From Xanthobacteraceae bacterium (GTDB taxonomy: Bacteria > Pseudomonadota > Alphaproteobacteria > Rhizobiales > Xanthobacteraceae), in NCBI GenBank assembly GCA_025929595.1, contig JAICQA010000010.1:1-19331 (forward strand): a DNA stretch of 19,331 bases, given 5' to 3'. Shown here piece after piece: positions 6,896-13,979 of this stretch. Within the stretch, counting starts at the first letter, position 1. The number at the start of each line of letters is the position of its first letter. The translations under genes were made by a program, and so were the position numbers. Under the pieces are notes generated by a model. That model was not told the DNA's origin. It did no database searches and saw only the letters and a list, made by a program, of their open reading frames with translations.

Positions 6896-6902
6896 GAAGG
6901 AT

Positions 6903-7703
6903 ATGTCTGTCCTCATCGAGAAAAGCGGCCCCATCACCACGGTCATCCTCAACCGCAGCGAAGCGCGCAACGCGGTCGATCCCGAAACGGCGCGTAAGCT
7001 CTACGACGCCTTCCTCGCCTTCGATGCCGACCCGGCGCAGCACGTCGCCGTGTTCTGGGGCGCGGGCGGTGCGTTCTGCGCGGGCTTCGATCTGAAATAT
7101 GCCGGCTCACTCACCGGCGAGAAGAGCCCGCTCTCCGCCAACGATTTCCCCAAAGGCAAGGGAGACGTGCCGCCCGGACCTATGGGCCCGACCCGGCTCG
7201 AACTTTCAAAGCCCGTCATTGCGGCCATCGCCGGCCCCGCGGTCGCCGGCGGCATGGAACTCGCGCTCTGGTGCGATCTGCGCGTGATGGAAGAGGACGC
7301 CTATATGGGCGTCTATTGCCGCCGCTGGGGCGTGCCACTGATCGACGGCGGTACGGTGCGGCTGCCGCGCATCGTCGGCCGCGGCCGCGCGCTCGATCTC
7401 ATTCTCACCGGCCGCAAGGTCGAGGCGCGCGAGTGCCTGCTGATCGGCCTTTGCGAACGTGTCGTGCCGCGCAGCCAAAGCCGTGAAGTCGCCGAAGCGC
7501 TCGCGCATGAGCTGGCAAAATTCCCGCAGGAATGTCTGCGCGCCGACCGCCGCTCGGTCTGGCTGCAAGAGGGACTGGGAGAGCGCGAGGCGTTACGCGC
7601 CGAGTGGAAAAATTCCGTGCCGGTGTTCGAGCGGGAAGGGGCCGCGGGTGCCGCGCGCTTCGCGTCCGGCAAGGGACGGCATGGTGATCGAGAGGATATT
7701 TGA
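6903..7703 (+). CDS. Enoyl-CoA hydratase/isomerase (crotonase) family protein
   Basis: A 266-residue crotonase-fold protein that should act on an acyl-CoA thioester in the cytoplasm. The oxyanion-hole segments are present: GGAFCAGFDL and AIAGPAVAGGMELAL. By alignment to rat mitochondrial hydratase, the first catalytic Glu (E144 type) is kept as E119 in GGMELA, but the second (E164 type), 20 residues on, is Cys139 in YCRRWGVPLIDGG. Classical hydration is therefore uncertain. The ATG at 6903 follows a strong GAGGAGAAGG site. The longer in-frame start at 6771 was rejected because its 44 extra codons read through the repeat. The gene follows cimA in the same direction. Confidence 0.9.
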   Translation: MSVLIEKSGPITTVILNRSEARNAVDPETARKLYDAFLAFDADPAQHVAVFWGAGGAFCAGFDLKYAGSLTGEKSPLSANDFPKGKGDVPPGPMGPTRLELSKPVIAAIAGPAVAGGMELALWCDLRVMEEDAYMGVYCRRWGVPLIDGGTVRLPRIVGRGRALDLILTGRKVEARECLLIGLCERVVPRSQSREVAEALAHELAKFPQECLRADRRSVWLQEGLGEREALRAEWKNSVPVFEREGAAGAARFASGKGRHGDREDI

Positions 7704-7725
7704 TTTCAAACTGTAGGCGATTGCG

Positions 7726-8343
7726 ATGACTTCCGCTGACGATACGCAGGAGCCGCTTTCTTTCCGGTTGGCTCGCGGCACAATTTTTTTTCTTCTTCTT
7801 GGATTTGTCGGGTATATCGCGCTGATCACCATCGCAAACGCCGTAGGATGGCTCTTCCTTTCGCGGTGGATTGCTCTTTGGGATCCGCTTGTTGAGACGC
7901 TTGCGGAATATCTCCCGGCGTTTGAAACGATGAAGACCAGTCTGCAACGCAGAGGATTTGGCCATCGAGTCGCAGTCGTCCAGCATTTGATGGCCGTTGG
8001 TTGGCTTTACGTTGGCCTCGCCATGGTCGCCAACGTTTCAATGGTGGCTACGGGTTCACCGGTCTTATGGAGAGGGTATCGGAGCGCTAATACTCCGGAA
8101 CGCGCCGTATTTCTCGCAATAATTGGAATAATATTTTTTGTCGGCGTGACTTGCTGGGGGGCTCTTTGGATGCAAGCCACTGACGGTTTCCGCGGGGACA
8201 TCCACCGATCTGACTTCACGCTATTTATGGCAATAGCGTCCGTCTTCGTAATGTCACCGATGTCAGCAGGCGCGGTTATCGTTGCTGCCGGCGCTTTCAT
8301 TACCGGACGGCCGAAGTCGCGATACGAATGGCACGAGTCGTGA
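7726..8343 (+). CDS. Orphan membrane protein of unknown function, AT-rich
   Basis: I do not recognise this 205-residue protein. Four hydrophobic segments are visible at about residues 18-46, 84-108, 127-149 and 165-193, so it is an inner-membrane protein. A polar stretch (about 50-82) separates the first two. Base composition differs from its surroundings: three 60-nt blocks inside the gene hold 29, 32 and 28 G+C, against 44 of 60 in a block of the preceding gene. Its codons include more A/T-ending ones. No good Shine-Dalgarno is visible before the ATG. It starts 22 nt after the crotonase gene. The composition suggests recent acquisition, although no integrase or insertion sequence is nearby. 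Confidence 0.75.
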   Translation: MTSADDTQEPLSFRLARGTIFFLLLGFVGYIALITIANAVGWLFLSRWIALWDPLVETLAEYLPAFETMKTSLQRRGFGHRVAVVQHLMAVGWLYVGLAMVANVSMVATGSPVLWRGYRSANTPERAVFLAIIGIIFFVGVTCWGALWMQATDGFRGDIHRSDFTLFMAIASVFVMSPMSAGAVIVAAGAFITGRPKSRYEWHES

Positions 8344-8358
8344 TGGCAATATGAAGAT

Positions 8359-8374
8359 CTGACAAGACTGTCAG
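8359..8374. other. Small perfect hairpin between convergent genes
   Basis: CTGACA (8359-8364) and TGTCAG (8369-8374) form a 6-bp stem with a 4-nt loop in the 58-nt gap between the + membrane-protein gene and the - DUF3750 gene. It has no T run, so a terminator role is only possible. Confidence 0.3.
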
Positions 8375-8401
8375 TCGGCAATGCTCTGGGCCGTATAAAG
8401 A

Positions 8402-9232
8402 TCAGCGCTCGTTCGGTGCCGCCTCGACCGTCGGCACGCCGAGCCCGACATTCCCGAAGCCCGGCAGCTTGATTGCGAGACTTCGGAAGTCGATGCCGGT
8501 GACGAGGCTGAGAAAATTCAATTCGATACCCTCGACCCAACCGATCTTGAATCCGCCGAAGCCCCAGAGATTGAGCTCGATGCCGGTGCCGCTGTCGGTC
8601 AGGCCGAGATAAAAGTCTTCGCGGAAGTCGCGGCCGATCGCGTTCGCGGGCAGTGCGGCCTGCATCTCCGGCACCGCGCGCAGGATGCTCTGCACGAAGG
8701 TGTTGCTGTTCGGTCCCGGCCACGCCTGATAGTCGCCGGCGTTGCGCCACTGATAATCCTTCACCGCCGCTTCAATCTTTGGGATCAGCGCAGCGGCTTC
8801 CGGCCCGCGCACGTCGGTGGAGACGACCGGATCGTTGCCGCGCCATCGTCCGTCCGGCGCCCAGCCATTGGTGCGGATCGGATTGCCCCAGCCGACCACG
8901 TCGTAGCGCATCCAGCGCTCGCCGCCCTGCGGCTTGAAGACGATCCAGCTATGCACGGCGAAGACGCCGCGCCATCCGCCGGTGCGCGCCGACAGCACCA
9001 GCACCCGCGCTTCGGGATGCGCCGTTGCTGCCGGCAGGCTGCCGATGCTGTCCCAGTTGGCGCGGCTCCACGAACGCGGCCGCGTGTCGTCGAGATAGTA
9101 GTCCGCCGCCCGCACACCGATCGGCGCGAAGAAGAGCGCCATCAAGAGCAGCACGATCGTCCGGTGGATCGGCCGGCGGCGCTGGCGTTTGTTTGGGGCG
9201 TGGTCGAAGGGCGGGTGTTGGGCGTGCTCCAT
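8402..9232 (-). CDS. DUF3750 family protein, probably exported
   Basis: A 276-residue protein resembling the DUF3750 family. After a basic N-terminus (about 20 residues, rich in Arg) there is one hydrophobic segment (RTIVLLLMALFFAPIGVRA) ending at Ala-Ala-Asp, which could be a signal peptide or anchor. The conserved core is VFAVHSWIVFKP and the following RYDVVGWG. Later come PNSNTFVQSILRAVPE and a C-terminal Gly-rich, lipid-like LWGFGGFKIGWVEG region. The family function is unknown; the His-Ser and Asn-Ser-Asn-Thr-Phe pattern hints at a papain-like fold, which is inference. The start at 9232 was preferred to more distant in-frame starts. A TATAAT (complement of 9242-9247) lies only 9 nt upstream, so the transcript may be nearly leaderless. 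Confidence 0.8.
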   Translation of the reverse strand: MEHAQHPPFDHAPNKRQRRRPIHRTIVLLLMALFFAPIGVRAADYYLDDTRPRSWSRANWDSIGSLPAATAHPEARVLVLSARTGGWRGVFAVHSWIVFKPQGGERWMRYDVVGWGNPIRTNGWAPDGRWRGNDPVVSTDVRGPEAAALIPKIEAAVKDYQWRNAGDYQAWPGPNSNTFVQSILRAVPEMQAALPANAIGRDFREDFYLGLTDSGTGIELNLWGFGGFKIGWVEGIELNFLSLVTGIDFRSLAIKLPGFGNVGLGVPTVEAAPNER

Positions 9233-9342
9233 GCGCCGGGAATTATAGAGGATTTCGGGCCGGCGAAGGCCGCCGCCGGTGCCAAGTCCGTGAATCCGCA
9301 TGAAATCTTGGTAATGCCGGGCAGGAACGAATGACGGCGGCC

Positions 9343-9358
9343 GGGCGTTTTCTCGCCC
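9343..9358 (+). other. 5-bp hairpin before the iron-permease-like gene
   Basis: GGGCG (9343-9347) and CGCCC (9354-9358) enclose a T-rich 6-nt loop directly upstream of AGGGG, the likely ribosome-binding site of the gene starting at 9369. It may be chance in GC-rich DNA. Confidence 0.25.
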
Positions 9359-9368
9359 AGGGGTTCTC

Positions 9369-9806
9369 ATGCCGTCATCGTCCCGAAAAAAGTCGTCCGC
9401 CCGCCAGACAGCGGCGCCGTCCATACCCGAAAAAAGCTGGTTCAGCGCCTTCGCGCAGACCGCCTCGCGTTGGACGGGAAAGCCTTTCGCATTTCTCACC
9501 GCGCTCGGCATCGTCGTCCTTTGGGGTGTGACGGGCCCGCTGTTCGGATTTTCCGAGACCTGGCAGCTCTTCATCAATACGACGACCACCATCGTCACGT
9601 TTCTGATGGTCTTCCTGATTCAAAGTTCGCAGAACCGCGACACACTTGCCATTCAGGTCAAGCTCGCCGAGATCATTCTGCGGATGCCGGGCGCGGCAAA
9701 CCAGTTAGCCGATGCCGAGGACATGTCGGAGAAGCAACTCGACCATCTGCATGAACACTACAAGGCGCGCGCGAAGGAAAAGAGCCGCTCACGCCGCCGC
9801 CGCTGA
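9369..9806 (+). CDS. Low-affinity iron permease family protein
   Basis: A 145-residue small membrane protein matching the low-affinity iron permease family (PF04120), the bacterial relatives of yeast Fet4. It has two hydrophobic segments, about residues 40-61 (FLTALGIVVLWGVTGPLFG) and 67-86. The family-typical region is TWQLFINTTTTIVTFLMVFLIQ, then SSQNRDTLAIQVKLAEII. The C-terminus is a charged tail rich in Arg and Lys. An AGGGG lies 5 nt before the ATG. Bacterial members are half-length and their iron transport is largely unproven, so the name is by homology. It is divergent from the DUF3750 gene and ends 8 nt from the convergent LOG gene. Confidence 0.88.
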   Translation: MPSSSRKKSSARQTAAPSIPEKSWFSAFAQTASRWTGKPFAFLTALGIVVLWGVTGPLFGFSETWQLFINTTTTIVTFLMVFLIQSSQNRDTLAIQVKLAEIILRMPGAANQLADAEDMSEKQLDHLHEHYKARAKEKSRSRRRR

Positions 9807-9814
9807 CGCGCCGC

Positions 9815-10426
9815 CTACATTTCCTCTGCGACAAGCTTCGCTGCCGCGCCGTTGCGCAGTTCTTCCTCGGAGAGTTCGCGGGCGGCTTCGCGCAGCACCG
9901 GCACGATGGCCTCGACCTTTTCGGCGACGAGAAAATCGAACGAGCCGCGGCGGAAGAAGCCTTGCGACTCCTGATGATCGAGGAGGGCAAGGAACGGGTC
10001 CCAGAAGCCTTTCACGTTCAGGATGGCGAGTGGCTTCTTGTGCCGCCCGAGCTGCACCCACGTCATCTGCTCGACCAGTTCTTCGAGCGTGCCGATGCCG
10101 CCGGGGAGCGCGACGAACGCATCGGCATGTTCGAACATGGTGCGCTTGCGCTCATGCATGTCCTGGGTGACCACGATATTGTGGTCGAGATCGAGCGCGC
10201 GTTCGCGTCCCACGAGGAAGTCCGGAATGATGCCGGTGACGCGGCCGCCGGCCTCGAGGCACGAGCGCGCGAGCGCCCCCATCAGACCGATGCCGCCGCC
10301 GCCATAGACAAGTTGAATCTTCTCTTTCGCCAGAATGCGCCCGAAGGTCTGGGCGCTTTCGACATAGATCGGATCGCTGCCGGGGGAGGAACCGCAATAA
10401 ACACAAACGGATTTGATTTCTGCCAT
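9815..10426 (-). CDS. LOG-family nucleoside 5'-monophosphate phosphoribohydrolase
   Basis: A 203-residue cytosolic LOG protein. Characterised relatives release a base from (cytokinin) nucleoside 5'-monophosphates, and many bacterial members act on AMP-type substrates. Landmarks are SVCVYCGSSPG at residues 6-16, LVYGGGGIGLMG at 39-50, the MHERKRTM segment around residue 90, and the catalytic and phosphate-binding PGGIGTLEE at 108-116. The length and order of motifs are normal for the family. It lies 41 nt downstream of the FG-GAP-like gene on the same strand, so the two may be co-transcribed. The physiological substrate cannot be assigned. Confidence 0.93.
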   Translation of the reverse strand: MAEIKSVCVYCGSSPGSDPIYVESAQTFGRILAKEKIQLVYGGGGIGLMGALARSCLEAGGRVTGIIPDFLVGRERALDLDHNIVVTQDMHERKRTMFEHADAFVALPGGIGTLEELVEQMTWVQLGRHKKPLAILNVKGFWDPFLALLDHQESQGFFRRGSFDFLVAEKVEAIVPVLREAARELSEEELRNGAAAKLVAEEM

Positions 10427-10467
10427 CGACTAAATCTGGTGCCCAATTTGCGTCAGCGCAAGGCGGC

Positions 10468-11019
10468 TCAATTGTCGGCCGATTGGGTGAAGCCCTGGCC
10501 GTTCCAGCGGTAGCGCGCCACATGGTTGCTCTTGCGGCCGTCCGGCCGGGTCGTCTCGAACTGCACCTCGATTGCGCCGGGGTGGAAGACGACGGGCTCC
10601 TTGGCGTCGACCACGGCGAACGGATTGGTGCGGTCGCGGTCGTCGGTGAAGGTGATCGGCACAAACTCGGCAGCGCTCGCGCTCCAGCGGAAGGCAAGCA
10701 TGGCGCCGCGGTCGGGCGGCACCGAGCCGCGCAGGACCACCTCATCGACGCCGTCGCCGTTGAGGTCGCGTGCGATCAGCCCCGCGCCGCCGGACCTGCC
10801 GTCGAGCGGCACGAGCGCCTGGCCGAGTTGCGGGAAGCTCTGCGAGCGGCCGTCCGGCAGGAGGAATTCGAGCAGCACGCCGTCCGTACCCAGGGTCGCA
10901 CGCACCTGCACGGTCTGGCCGGCGCCGATTCGCGCCGTCGCGCTGGCCGTCTGGCCGGCAGCGGGCAGGGCTGCCAGCGCGAAAACGAAAAAACAAAGGG
11001 ATACAACGAATTTCGGCAT
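10468..11019 (-). CDS. Secreted FG-GAP/VCBS-like protein of unknown function
   Basis: A 183-residue exported protein. A signal peptide is evident (hydrophobic residues 4-20, ending PAAGQ before TASA). The middle has DLNGDGVDEVVLRG, which matches the calcium-loop pattern of FG-GAP/VCBS repeats, although only one such loop is clear. The remainder is beta-rich. The ATG at 11019 was chosen over an upstream in-frame start at 11121 because it begins directly with the signal peptide and has GGAG about 8 nt upstream. It is divergent from the ArsR-type gene and lies just upstream of the LOG gene. I cannot assign a function. Confidence 0.75.
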   Translation of the reverse strand: MPKFVVSLCFFVFALAALPAAGQTASATARIGAGQTVQVRATLGTDGVLLEFLLPDGRSQSFPQLGQALVPLDGRSGGAGLIARDLNGDGVDEVVLRGSVPPDRGAMLAFRWSASAAEFVPITFTDDRDRTNPFAVVDAKEPVVFHPGAIEVQFETTRPDGRKSNHVARYRWNGQGFTQSADN

Positions 11020-11109
11020 TTCCGGTCTCCGCACTGGCGGCTTTGTAGCAAGCGGATTGCGGCCTTCCCAAGAAGAACCGCGGCAAAAAATAATGCCCGT
11101 CCTTGCGAC

Positions 11110-11142
11110 ATCGACCGTCATCGCTTATCGTCGATTAACGAT
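11110..11142 (+). promoter_or_regulatory. Candidate ArsR operator overlapping the regulator's start
   Basis: Two overlapping imperfect dyads are present: ATCGAC (11110-11115) with GTCGAT (11130-11135), and ATCGT (11127-11131) with ACGAT (11138-11142), the latter reaching the start codon. ATCG-type words recur four times. The position fits autorepression by the ArsR-type protein encoded immediately downstream. Assignment is by position and symmetry only. Confidence 0.35.
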
Positions 11143-11515
11143 GAAACAGAATGTCCATCCCGGCGTGAAGGCCGCCGAAGACGCGCTCGCGGCGAAGCTG
11201 CGCGCGCTGTCCCATCCCGCGCGACTGCGCATCCTGGCCGCGCTCGCCGAGAGCGACGCCTGCGCCTGCGGCGACATTGTGCGCAATCTGCCGCTCGCCC
11301 AATCTACGGTTTCGGAACATCTGCGGATCCTGCGCGAAGCGGGCTTCGTCCGTGGCGAAACCGGCGGACGCCGCCCATGTTACTGCCTCGACCGCGAGGC
11401 GGTGCGGCAGTTGGGCTTGGACTTCGACCGCCTGCTCGCCGCAATCGGCCGTGACAAGGACGTCCCCAAAGAACCACCGGCGCGGCGCGTACGAAAGTCT
11501 GTCGAGGAACGATGA
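11141..11515 (+). CDS. ArsR/SmtB-family transcriptional regulator with two CxC motifs
   Basis: A 124-residue winged-helix regulator. The helix-turn-helix is in the LSHPARLRILAAL (22-35) to AQSTVSEHLRILREAGFV (53-70) region. Cys41-Ala-Cys43 (SDACACGDI) sits where ArsR proteins carry the metal(loid)-sensing alpha-3 CxC. A second pair, Cys80-Tyr-Cys82, lies at the end of the wing. The protein may therefore sense arsenite, other soft metals or thiol stress; this is inferred from the motif. The stop overlaps the ATG of the ABC exporter (ATGA, 4 nt), a strong sign of translational coupling, so the exporter is its likely target. The ATG at 11141 gives a standard-length protein; the longer open frame is a shadow of the opposite-strand gene. 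Confidence 0.92.
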   Translation: MKQNVHPGVKAAEDALAAKLRALSHPARLRILAALAESDACACGDIVRNLPLAQSTVSEHLRILREAGFVRGETGGRRPCYCLDREAVRQLGLDFDRLLAAIGRDKDVPKEPPARRVRKSVEER

Positions 11516-13509
11516 AGGCCACTCCGAACGAGCGAGGCGCGGAAGCGCGGGCACGAGCGGCGGCTGTCGCCGCCGGCGGCGGCACGCTGTGGTCGACGCT
11601 GAAGGGCCTGTGGCCGCATATGTGGCCCGCCGCGCGGCCCGATCTGAAATTCCGCGTCGTGCTTGCCTTTGTGCTGCTGCTCGGCGCCAAGGGCTCGACG
11701 ATCCTGATGCCCTTCGCGTTCAAATACGCGACCGACGCGCTGGTCGCCGTGTCGGAAGGCAAGCCGCTGCCGCCGGAAGCGATCTATTCCCTCGTCGCGA
11801 CGCCGGTCGCGCTCGTCGTGATTTACGGCCTGCTGCGGGTCTCGACCGCGCTCTTCACGCAATTGCGCGACGGCATGTTCGCGAAGGTGGCGCTCCATGC
11901 GGTGCGCCGCCTCGCGCAGACGACCTTCCAGCACATGCACGCGCTCTCCTTGCGCTTTCATCTGGAACGCAAGACGGGCGGCCTCACGCGCGTACTGGAG
12001 CGCGGGCGGAACGGCATCGAGGAACTGGTCCGCCTCATCATTCTCCAGATGGTGCCGACCTTCGTCGAGCTGACATTGGTCTTCTGCGTGCTCCTGTTCG
12101 TCTTCGACTGGCGCTACGCGGCGGCGATCGCGGTGACGGTCGCCATCTATATGACGTGGACCTATTTTGCGACCCAGTGGCGCATCGGCATCCGCCGCAA
12201 GATGAACGAGTCCGATACCGACGCAAATGCGAAGGCCGTCGACTCGCTCCTGAACTATGAAACCGTGAAATATTTCGGCGCCGAGCGGCGCGAAGGCGAG
12301 CGCTACGATCATTCGATGGCGCGCTACGAGAAGGCGGCGGTGTCAACCTACACGTCGCTCGCGGTCCTGAACGCGGGACAGGCCGCGATTTTCACGCTCG
12401 GCCTGACGGCAGTGATGGTGCTTGCTGTCATCGATGTGCGCGCGGGTGCGCGCACCGTTGGCGATTTCGTCATGGTCAACGCCATGCTCATTCAGCTTTA
12501 TATCCCGCTGAATTTCATGGGCATGCTCTATCGAGAAATCAAGCAGGCCATCACCGACATCGAGATCATGTTCGGGATTCTGTCGCGCGAGGCGGAGATC
12601 GAAGACTCAGCCAACGCCGTGCCGCTCGCCGTCAAGAGCGGTCACATCCGTTTCGAGAAGGTGCGTTTCTCCTACGATCCCGAGCGCGAGATTCTGAAGG
12701 GCGTCTCGTTCGAGGTGCCGGCGGGAAAGACAGTGGCCGTCGTCGGCCCGTCGGGCGCGGGCAAGTCCACCATCTCGCGCCTGATCTTCCGCTTCTACGA
12801 CGTGAGCGGCGGCCGGATCGAGATCGACGGCAAGGACATCCGCGACGTGACGCAGGCGAGCCTGCGCGCGGCGATCGGCATGGTCCCGCAGGACACGGTG
12901 CTGTTCAACGACACCATCCGCTACAACATCCGCTATGGCCGCTGGGATGCGACCGACGAGGAGGTGGAGGAGGCGGCACGCCAGGCGCAGATCGACGATT
13001 TCATCCGCTCCTCGCCGCATGGCTATGAGACGGAAGTCGGCGAGCGCGGACTGAAGCTCTCGGGCGGCGAGAAGCAGCGCGTCGCCATCGCGCGCACGAT
13101 CCTCAAAGGACCGCCGATCCTGCTGCTCGACGAGGCAACCTCCGCGCTCGATTCCTACACGGAGAAAGAAATTCAGGACGCACTCGAACGCGCCTCGCGC
13201 GGCCGCACCACGCTTGTGATCGCGCACCGGCTGTCGACGGTGGTGAACGCCGACGAGATCCTCGTGCTGGAGGCGGGCCGCATCGTCGAGCGCGGCCGTC
13301 ACAGTCAGTTGCTTGCCGAGGGCGGGCTCTATGCCGGCATGTGGAATCGCCAGCGCGAAGCCGAAGCCGCGCGCGAGAAGCTGCGCGAGACGGGCGAGGA
13401 CGCGATCGAGTCGACGCAACCCAACCGCAACCCGCCGCCGGTCGCCGAAGATTTACCAACCAATGACGCGCCGCGGCCAAAGACCGCCGTTCCCGACGCG
13501 GCGGAGTAA
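11512..13509 (+). CDS. Atm1/HMT1-type ABC exporter (permease fused to ATPase)
   Basis: A 665-residue half-transporter with an N-terminal six-helix membrane domain (about residues 40-345) and a C-terminal ATPase. It resembles mitochondrial Atm1/ABCB7 and the alphaproteobacterial NaAtm1, which export glutathione-linked or metal-thiol compounds. Motifs are Walker A GPSGAGKST (412-420), signature LSGGE (516-520), Walker B ILLLDE (536-541) and the H-loop His572. The membrane domain includes the family segment NYETVKYFGAE near residue 246. The C-terminus has a polar, Pro-rich tail. Coupling to an ArsR-type regulator suggests induction by metals or thiol stress rather than the housekeeping role of mitochondrial Atm1. 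The substrate is inferred, not shown. Confidence 0.93.
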   Translation: MKATPNERGAEARARAAAVAAGGGTLWSTLKGLWPHMWPAARPDLKFRVVLAFVLLLGAKGSTILMPFAFKYATDALVAVSEGKPLPPEAIYSLVATPVALVVIYGLLRVSTALFTQLRDGMFAKVALHAVRRLAQTTFQHMHALSLRFHLERKTGGLTRVLERGRNGIEELVRLIILQMVPTFVELTLVFCVLLFVFDWRYAAAIAVTVAIYMTWTYFATQWRIGIRRKMNESDTDANAKAVDSLLNYETVKYFGAERREGERYDHSMARYEKAAVSTYTSLAVLNAGQAAIFTLGLTAVMVLAVIDVRAGARTVGDFVMVNAMLIQLYIPLNFMGMLYREIKQAITDIEIMFGILSREAEIEDSANAVPLAVKSGHIRFEKVRFSYDPEREILKGVSFEVPAGKTVAVVGPSGAGKSTISRLIFRFYDVSGGRIEIDGKDIRDVTQASLRAAIGMVPQDTVLFNDTIRYNIRYGRWDATDEEVEEAARQAQIDDFIRSSPHGYETEVGERGLKLSGGEKQRVAIARTILKGPPILLLDEATSALDSYTEKEIQDALERASRGRTTLVIAHRLSTVVNADEILVLEAGRIVERGRHSQLLAEGGLYAGMWNRQREAEAAREKLRETGEDAIESTQPNRNPPPVAEDLPTNDAPRPKTAVPDAAE

Positions 13510-13518
13510 TTTTTAGTT

Positions 13519-13637
13519 CCCTCCTACGCGGGCTCGACCCGCGCATCCAGGGTGTCTTTGCACGGCCGGCTGGATGGCCGGGTCAAGCCTTGTCCTCGGG
13601 ACGGCCGAAGGCCGTACCCGTGGGCCGGCCATGAGGG
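13519..13637. repeat. Palindromic intergenic repeat, family A, copy 3 (after the ABC exporter)
   Basis: It starts with CCCTCCT (one change from the CCCTCAT end) and finishes with ATGAGGG (13631-13637). Inside are GCGGG-CTCGA-CCCGC, CATCCAG with CTGGATG-type pairing, a large TGGCCGG to CCGGCCA arm and an inner ACGGCC-GAA-GGCCGT hairpin. It begins 9 nt after the exporter's stop codon and may double as a transcription terminator. Confidence 0.85.
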
Positions 13638-13678
13638 AAGTTAGTGTCAGGGTAGGGAAGACGCGGTAAGACGATTCC

Positions 13679-13948
13679 ATGTCTTGTTTCGTCTATCTCC
13701 TCGGCTCGAACGGCAAGGGCGGCCACCGCACCTATGTCGGCTGGACGACCGACCTTGAAAAGCGTCTGGCCGCCCACAATCTGGGCAAAGGCGCGCGCTC
13801 GACGCGCGGCCGTGCATGGAAGCTGCTCCACAGCGAGCGGTTCGAGACGAAAAGCGAAGCCATGAGCCGCGAATGGTACTTGAAGCGCGACCGTGCCTTC
13901 CGCAGGCAACTGGCCGCGCAAATTGACGGTGGTCGCCGCGCGGGCTAA
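13679..13948 (+). CDS. GIY-YIG domain protein (UPF0213/YhbQ-like)
   Basis: An 89-residue single-domain GIY-YIG protein. The motif appears as VYLL (5-8) then TYVGWT (18-23), followed by DLEKRLAAHN and, later, SREWYLKR with the Glu expected to bind metal. This class of short stand-alone proteins is similar to UvrC-type nuclease domains, and some members cleave DNA in vitro, but cellular roles are poorly defined. It lies 31 nt upstream of psd on the same strand and could be in the same transcript. An AGGGAAG run occurs upstream but is rather far from the ATG. Confidence 0.9.
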   Translation: MSCFVYLLGSNGKGGHRTYVGWTTDLEKRLAAHNLGKGARSTRGRAWKLLHSERFETKSEAMSREWYLKRDRAFRRQLAAQIDGGRRAG

Positions 13949-13979
13949 CGCTCCGCCCGCGAAAACCGAGCCAGACGAT

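Noticed and set aside
6771..6902. N-terminal extension of the crotonase gene from an ATG at 6771
   Set aside because: The 44 codons translate the family A repeat, and the strong Shine-Dalgarno precedes 6903.
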